DNA from: Propionicimonas sp.
GTDB taxonomy: Bacteria > Actinomycetota > Actinomycetes > Propionibacteriales > Propionibacteriaceae
Direction: 5' to 3'
Length of the DNA stretch: 8,907 nucleotides
Assembly: GCA_031119515.1 (NCBI GenBank)
Contig: JAVHXR010000094.1
Location: forward strand, 1 to 8,907
Shown: positions 5,900 to 8,907 of the stretch, one piece after another
Layout: each line of letters opens with the position of its first letter
Position numbering within the stretch: the stretch's first letter is position 1
The notes under the pieces: generated by a model
Databases searched by the model: none
Told to the model about the DNA's origin: nothing
The model's input: the letters and a program-made list of their open reading frames with translations, nothing else
Program-made: the position numbers and the translations under genes

Positions 5900-6537
5900 T
5901 GAGCCAGGCCGTAGAGCCGGTCGCCGGCATCGCCCAGGCCCGGCACGATGTAGCCGACCTCGTTCAGCCGCTCGTCGACCGACGCCACCACGAGGGTGCA
6001 CGGGATGCCGAGCGGGTCGACCAGCTCACGCATCCGCTGGATGCCCTCGGGTGCGGCCATCAGGCAGATGCAGGTGATGTGGTCGGCGCCCCTGTCCACC
6101 AGGAACTGGACGGTGCCACCCAGGGAGCCCCCGGTGGCGAGCATCGGGTCGAGGACGTAGCACTGGCGGCCGGAGAGGTCGGCGGGCAGCCGCTCGGCGT
6201 AGGTGAACGGCTGCAGGGTCTCCTCGTCCCGCACCATCCCGACGAAGCCGACCTCGGCCGTCGGCATCACCCGCATGAAGCCCTCGAGCATGCCGAGCCC
6301 GGCGCGCAGGATCGGCACCACCAGCGGGGTCGGCTTCGACAGCGCGACTCCGGTGGTGGTCGTGATCGGCGTGGTCACCTCGACCGGCTCGACCCTGACC
6401 TCGCGGGTGGCCTCGTAGGACAGCAGCGTGACCAGCTCCTCGACGAGCTTCCGGAAGGTCGGGCTGTTGGTGTTCTTGTCCCGCAGCACCGTGACCTTGT
6501 GGGCCACCAGGGGATGGTCGAGAGCGCGCAGTTCCAC
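5896..6537 (-). CDS. upp: Uracil phosphoribosyltransferase (Upp)
   Basis: This cytoplasmic pyrimidine salvage enzyme makes UMP and diphosphate from uracil and PRPP. Its 213 aa match the family length of about 208-210. It starts with the typical LDHPLVAHKVTVLRDKNT (6-23). PLVVPILRAGLGMLEG (71-86) is the conserved middle segment, CYVLDPMLATGGSLGGT (126-142) holds the PRPP-binding loop D-P-M-L-A-T-G-G-S (130-138), and GYIVPGLGDAGDRLYG (195-210) is the uracil-binding C-terminal signature. GTG 6537 is chosen because homology starts right there and AAAAGG lies 7 nt upstream. The gene overlaps the following GNAT gene by GTGA and is transcribed divergently from the tadA-associated gene, with 119 bp between start codons. 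All key residues appear intact. Confidence 0.96.
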   Translation of the reverse strand: MELRALDHPLVAHKVTVLRDKNTNSPTFRKLVEELVTLLSYEATREVRVEPVEVTTPITTTTGVALSKPTPLVVPILRAGLGMLEGFMRVMPTAEVGFVGMVRDEETLQPFTYAERLPADLSGRQCYVLDPMLATGGSLGGTVQFLVDRGADHITCICLMAAPEGIQRMRELVDPLGIPCTLVVASVDERLNEVGYIVPGLGDAGDRLYGLAQ

Positions 6538-6656
6538 GTCCCAACCTTTTCACACCGCGGCGGCGTCCACCCCCACGTCCGCACCAATCCGGGAGGGGGC
6601 CGTGCCATGCCGGGGGGATTCTGACACGATGGGGTACGGACAGTGAGGAGCACGGC
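6538..6656. promoter_or_regulatory. Divergent promoter region between upp and the tadA-associated gene
   Basis: These 119 bp separate two divergent start codons and must hold both promoters. On the plus strand CTGACA (near 6621) and TACGGA (near 6634) are vaguely promoter-like but badly spaced. On the minus strand only the AAAAGG ribosome site is clear. I see no confident -10/-35 pair or operator here. Confidence 0.4.
6645..6650 (+). promoter_or_regulatory. Ribosome binding site GAGGAG for the tadA-associated gene
   Basis: GAGGAG ends 6 nt before GTG 6657, ideal spacing, and fixes this start. It contrasts with the leaderless-looking starts of several neighbours. Confidence 0.75.
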
Positions 6657-7289
6657 GTGAGCGGGACGACAGGCGACTTCGACATGGAGCTGCCCAACCT
6701 CGGTGACGACCGCCCGGGGTTGGAGGAACTCGACGACGACCTCGACGAGGCTGTCGACGACGACTCCGACGAGGACGCCGACGACGATGACGACGACTAT
6801 CCGGAGGACGCCGGCGAGGACGACATCGACCTGGTCCTCGCGCTGTATCGCGAGGACGGGGAGCCGCAGGCGCTCGCCCTCGAGCTCGAACTCGCCAACG
6901 ACCTCGACGGCCTGATCGGTCAACTGCGGCGGATCCCGGGCGACGGCGGGGCACTCGGCATGGTGTCGCTGGCGACCGAGGTGTTCGCCCTGGTGCGGGT
7001 GCGCGGCAAGCACGTCCAGGTCGTGCTGTCCGATGCCCAGGCCGCCGACGACTGGCCGATCGCCCGCGACATCGTCGACTACCTGGGGGTCGAGCTCCCG
7101 GACGACGACGAGGACGACACCTTCCCGATCGGCGACCTCGACCTCCTGGTCGATGTCGGGCTCCACGACTACGAACTCGAGACGATCGCGTCCGACTACG
7201 ACGAGGACTCGGTGAACCTGCTCGAACGGATCGCCACCCGGATCAACTTCGGCCAGCAGTTCGCCAGGACCGCCGCCAGCTTCGACTGA
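6657..7289 (+). CDS. tRNA adenosine deaminase-associated protein (acidic)
   Basis: This 210-residue protein matches the actinobacterial family annotated as tRNA adenosine deaminase-associated. I recall that family from its gene position beside tadA and from its C-terminal pattern; its biochemical role is not established. Residues about 17-58 are extremely acidic, with runs of Asp/Glu, and look disordered. The folded part follows: DIDLVLALYREDGEPQALAL (56-75), ATEVFALVRVRGKHVQVVLS (106-125), DDWPIARDIVDYLG (131-144), a second acidic stretch PDDDEDD (148-154), then GDLDLLVDVGLHDYELETI (159-177) and LLERIATRINFGQQF (188-202). There is no membrane segment. It is the first gene of a plus-strand unit, 45 bp before tadA. 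It may help TadA bind or fold, or mimic nucleic acid, but that is inference from position and charge. Confidence 0.85.
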   Translation: MSGTTGDFDMELPNLGDDRPGLEELDDDLDEAVDDDSDEDADDDDDDYPEDAGEDDIDLVLALYREDGEPQALALELELANDLDGLIGQLRRIPGDGGALGMVSLATEVFALVRVRGKHVQVVLSDAQAADDWPIARDIVDYLGVELPDDDEDDTFPIGDLDLLVDVGLHDYELETIASDYDEDSVNLLERIATRINFGQQFARTAASFD

Positions 7290-7334
7290 GGACGCCGTGC
7301 GCCCGCTGCCACCCCGTCATCAGGGCGGGTCACG

Positions 7335-7790
7335 GTGAACCGCTGGGAGCCGGCGATGCGGCTGGCGTTGGCGGCGGCGGAGGCGGCCGCCGGGCACGCC
7401 GACGTCCCGATCGGCGCTGTCGTGCTGGACCCGGCCGGCGAGGCTGTCGCTTCCGCGGGCAACGAGCGCGAGCTGCTGGGCGACCCGACCGCCCATGCCG
7501 AGGTGCTGGCGCTGCGCCGGGCAGCGACCGCCCTCGGCAGCTGGCGGCTGGAGGGCTGCACCCTGGTCGTCACCCTGGAGCCGTGCACGATGTGCGCCGG
7601 CGCGCTCGTCCTGGCTCGTGTCCAGCGCCTGGTGTTCGGCGCGTTCGACCCGAAGGCCGGGGCGGTCGCCTCGCTGTGGGACGTGGTGCGCGACCCTCGG
7701 CTGAACCACCGCCCGGCGGTCGTCCCCGGCATCCTCGAGGCGGAGTGCGGGGCGCTGCTGCAGGGCTTCTTCTCCTCGCACCGCGAGTGA
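7335..7790 (+). CDS. tadA: tRNA-specific adenosine deaminase (TadA)
   Basis: This zinc deaminase converts A34 to inosine in the anticodon of tRNA-Arg(ACG), so one tRNA can read CGU, CGC and CGA. Its 151 aa fit the family, which is usually 150-170. After the N-terminal helix (EPAMRLALAAAEAAA), DVPIGAVVLDPAGE (23-36) forms the first strand pair. H-A-E at 54-56 gives the zinc-binding His54 and proton-shuttling Glu56, and PCTMCAGAL (83-91) gives zinc-binding Cys84 and Cys87. FGAFDPKAGAVASLWDV (101-117) and the helix at 132-147 match bacterial TadA. GTG 7335 is the first in-frame start and homology begins a few residues later; the ribosome site is weak. The acidic associated protein lies just upstream, probably in the same operon. 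Known TadAs act as dimers. Confidence 0.95.
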   Translation: MNRWEPAMRLALAAAEAAAGHADVPIGAVVLDPAGEAVASAGNERELLGDPTAHAEVLALRRAATALGSWRLEGCTLVVTLEPCTMCAGALVLARVQRLVFGAFDPKAGAVASLWDVVRDPRLNHRPAVVPGILEAECGALLQGFFSSHRE

Positions 7791-7798
7791 GCCGGACG

Positions 7799-7804
7799 TA
7801 GGAT
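7799..7804 (+). promoter_or_regulatory. -10 box TAGGAT, leaderless promoter for the second GNAT gene
   Basis: TAGGAT, then TCGCGC, then GTG 7811 repeats the box-plus-6-nt pattern of menB and the YbaK-like gene. It lies in the 20-bp gap after tadA, so the GNAT gene may have its own leaderless transcript besides read-through from tadA. Confidence 0.5.
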
Positions 7805-7810
7805 TCGCGC

Positions 7811-8269
7811 GTGCACATCACCGTCCGCCGCACCGAACCCGACGCCGCGGTCGCCGCGTCCGTCCTGGCAGACCTGCCCGAGGGCTACGTCCTGCCGCAC
7901 GCGGTGGCCGACTACCAGGCGGCAGCCACGCACATGGTCACCTACCACGCGGTCGCCGAGGACGCTGAGGTGGTCGGCGTCCTGCTGCTGGAACCGCACT
8001 TCCGGGAGTCGGTGGAGGTGTACCTGATGGCGGTACGCAGCGCCTACCTGCGGCAGGGGATCGGCCGGCGCCTGCTTGCCGCCGTCGAGGGGGACGCCCG
8101 CGCGTTCGGCACCCGCCTGATCCAGGCGAAGACCCTCGGCCCCTCCCATCCCGATCCGCGCTATGCCGCGACCCGGGCGTTCTACGACGAGATGGGCTTC
8201 CTGCCGGTCGAGGAGATCCACGGCCTGTGGCCGGACAAGCCGGCGCTGCTGATGGTCAGGGTGCTGTAG
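7811..8269 (+). CDS. GNAT N-acetyltransferase
   Basis: This single-domain GNAT of 152 aa would acetylate an amine with acetyl-CoA; the acceptor is unknown. VEVYLMAVRSAYLRQGIGRRLL (68-89) contains the acetyl-CoA loop R-Q-G-I-G-R (81-86). The end holds KTLGPSHPDP (107-116) and YAATRAFYDEMGFLPVEE (118-135), a tail I recall as typical of a widespread GNAT subgroup. Residues 29-57 (PHAVADYQ..., TYHAVAEDAEVVGVL) are the early strands. No signal peptide or membrane segment is seen. GTG 7811 is chosen for the TAGGAT box 6 nt upstream and for the match of ITVRRTEPDA to a GNAT first strand. It lies 20 bp after tadA and probably shares its transcript. It is unrelated in sequence to the GNAT beside upp. 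Confidence 0.85.
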   Translation: MHITVRRTEPDAAVAASVLADLPEGYVLPHAVADYQAAATHMVTYHAVAEDAEVVGVLLLEPHFRESVEVYLMAVRSAYLRQGIGRRLLAAVEGDARAFGTRLIQAKTLGPSHPDPRYAATRAFYDEMGFLPVEEIHGLWPDKPALLMVRVL

Positions 8270-8426
8270 GGCAGGCGGGCCGGGGAGGCCGCAGCGCGCC
8301 CGACCTTGCCTACCCCCCTTCGACCACCCCGCCACCGCATCCGCCGGCCCGCCCGCGCCGGGCGAGCGTCCCGGTCTGGTCGGCCAGCCGCCGCCTCGCG
8401 ATTGGCCCGGCCACCTCACGGTTGGC
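8270..8426. other. Non-coding gap before tRNA-Ser
   Basis: The 157 bp after the GNAT stop are very GC-rich, and I see no credible gene, ribosome site or T-tailed terminator. Reading frames crossing it lack coding character. Confidence 0.5.
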
Positions 8427-8432
8427 TACACT
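8427..8432 (+). promoter_or_regulatory. -10 box TACACT for the tRNA-Ser gene
   Basis: TACACT ends 7 nt before the mature 5' end of the tRNA, so the primary transcript would start at or within a few bases of it. It is the same hexamer as the YbaK-like promoter. No strong -35 is seen. Confidence 0.5.
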
Positions 8433-8439
8433 CACCCGC

Positions 8440-8527
8440 GGTGGCGTGTCTGAGCGGCCTAAAGAGCGCGCCTCGAAAGCGCGTGAGGGGAAACCCTCCG
8501 AGGGTTCAAATCCCTCCGCCACCGCCA
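8440..8527 (+). tRNA. tRNA-Ser (anticodon CGA, reads UCG)
   Basis: The 88-nt gene folds as a class II tRNA. The acceptor stem is GGTGGCG (8440-8446) with CGCCACC (8517-8523), then discriminator G and an encoded CCA (8525-8527). The anticodon stem is CGCGC (8467-8471) with GCGCG (8479-8483), and loop CTCGAAA holds the CGA anticodon at 8474-8476. The long variable arm is GAGGG-GAAA-CCCTC. The T arm is GAGGG-TTCAAAT-CCCTC (8500-8516). The long variable arm and the anticodon together fix serine identity. Confidence 0.97.
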
Positions 8528-8529
8528 GC

Positions 8530-8569
8530 CCCGCGGCTCCCCCGTGCCACCCGACCGGGGAGCCGCGGG
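8530..8569 (+). terminator. Hairpin terminator after tRNA-Ser
   Basis: A perfect 13-bp inverted repeat pairs 8530-8542 with 8557-8569 around a 14-nt loop, starting 3 nt after the encoded CCA. Only a short T-run (TCGTTT) follows. Position and stem strength fit an intrinsic terminator for the tRNA. Confidence 0.75.
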
Positions 8570-8584
8570 TCGTTTCCGTCGGCG

Positions 8585-8669
8585 AGTTGCGCAACCGCGC
8601 CGCGGCAACGGCTGATGGGGCGGATTTCGTTCAGCCGGCCCCGGCGCCGGTGAACGAAAGTGCGCAACT
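8585..8669. promoter_or_regulatory. Nested inverted repeats upstream of dhaK, probable operator
   Basis: The outer repeat is AGTTGCGCA at 8585-8593 with its exact complement TGCGCAACT at 8661-8669. The inner repeat is TTTCGTTCA at 8625-8633 with TGAACGAAA at 8651-8659; adjoining CCGGC (8635-8639) and GCCGG (8646-8650) lengthen it with one bulged G. The left outer arm is also part of the self-palindrome GTTGCGCAAC (8586-8595). CG-centred palindromes are common for LacI-family regulators and TTCGTT-type half-sites for DeoR/GlpR-type ones. Binding of either here is inference. Confidence 0.55.
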
Positions 8670-8734
8670 ACCCCCCTGTTGGACCGACCCCGGACACGGC
8701 AGAGTTGGAGGTGCCCGCCCTCGCCCTGCGTCTC

Positions 8735-8741
8735 AAAGGAG
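8735..8741 (+). promoter_or_regulatory. Ribosome binding site AAAGGAG for dhaK
   Basis: AAAGGAG ends 6 nt before GTG 8748. It is the strongest Shine-Dalgarno in the window and decides the dhaK start. Confidence 0.8.
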
Positions 8742-8747
8742 AGCCTT

Positions 8748-8907
8748 GTGAAGAAACTCATCAACGACCCCGAGAATGTGGTCGCCGAGACCCTGGCCGG
8801 CTTCCAGGCCGCACACGCTGACCTGATCACCGTGTACACCGATCCCGACTACGTGGTGCGCGCGGATGCCCCGGTGGAGGGCAAGGTCGGTCTGGTCTCC
8901 GGTGGCG
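8748..8907 (+). CDS. dhaK: Dihydroxyacetone kinase subunit DhaK (N-terminal part)
   Basis: DhaK binds dihydroxyacetone, which is phosphorylated to dihydroxyacetone phosphate together with DhaL, using the phosphotransferase system through DhaM or ATP. Only 53 codons are in the window. They start KKLINDPENVVAETLAGF and continue through VYTDPDYVVRADAPVEGKVG to LVSGG, where the family motif GGGSGHEP would begin. This closely follows the known DhaK N-terminus; the full protein is about 330 aa, and the substrate-binding His lies beyond the edge. GTG 8748 has a strong Shine-Dalgarno at 8735-8741. The long leader with nested inverted repeats suggests control by carbon source. DhaL and possibly DhaM would be expected just downstream. 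Confidence 0.93.
   Translation, partial: MKKLINDPENVVAETLAGFQAAHADLITVYTDPDYVVRADAPVEGKVGLVSGG

Noticed and set aside
8440..8527. tRNA-Ser as an integration (att) site
   Set aside because: No integrase, no repeated tRNA 3' end and no foreign-looking DNA is visible next to it.
8310..8594. Minus-strand frame containing AVAEGFEPSEGFPSRAFEA across the tRNA
   Set aside because: This is the familiar spurious protein made by translating the antisense of a tRNA-Ser gene; the tRNA explains it.
8679..8706. TTGGAC plus AGAGT as a sigma-70-type promoter for dhaK
   Set aside because: The -10 candidate matches poorly and the spacing is not clearly right, so I do not list it.
8227..8751. Plus-strand frame of 174 codons through the tRNA, terminator and dhaK leader
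   Set aside because: It crosses a tRNA and a hairpin terminator, and has no ribosome site or domain.

Overview
The window is a GC-rich (roughly 70% or more), compact stretch of bacterial chromosome that looks actinobacterial. The evidence is high-GC third codon positions, seven GTG starts among eleven genes, TANNNT boxes 6-7 nt before start codons (leaderless transcription), a MenB with the Asp-type active site, and the actinobacterial 'tRNA adenosine deaminase-associated' protein beside tadA. A propionibacterial or related lineage is a guess. I see no phage, transposase, CRISPR or defence gene, and nothing that stands out as a new multi-gene system. The novelty is in regulatory and repeat DNA and in one fused enzyme.

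Region 1 (1-2715, minus strand) holds a small unrecognised protein separated by one base from a large glycosyltransferase. One uninterrupted frame joins a GT4 domain to a GT2 domain and runs off the left edge; a role in surface polysaccharide synthesis is likely. Region 2 (2716-5081, plus strand) starts at a 52-bp divergent promoter region with a -10-like box facing each way. It encodes menB (menaquinone synthesis), a serine carboxylesterase/lipase-type alpha/beta hydrolase, and a YbaK/ProX-like aminoacyl-tRNA editing protein.

Region 3 (5074-5263) is a REP-like cluster between convergent genes. It has two perfect 34-bp tandem repeats and a 22-bp-stem hairpin built from the same core, and both flanking stop codons lie inside repeat units. 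Region 4 (5258-6537, minus strand) holds upp (uracil salvage) overlapping a RimJ/RimL-like GNAT acetyltransferase by 4 bp. Region 5 (6657-8269, plus strand) is divergent from upp: the acidic tadA-associated protein, tadA (tRNA A34-to-I34 editing) and a second GNAT acetyltransferase.

Region 6 (8270-8907) has a tRNA-Ser(CGA) with its own -10 box and a strong downstream hairpin. A 220-bp leader with nested inverted repeats follows, then the start of dhaK (dihydroxyacetone kinase), cut by the right edge. Several genes concern tRNA or translation quality (editing protein, tadA pair, tRNA-Ser), but they occupy separate transcription units and I do not infer one system from them.
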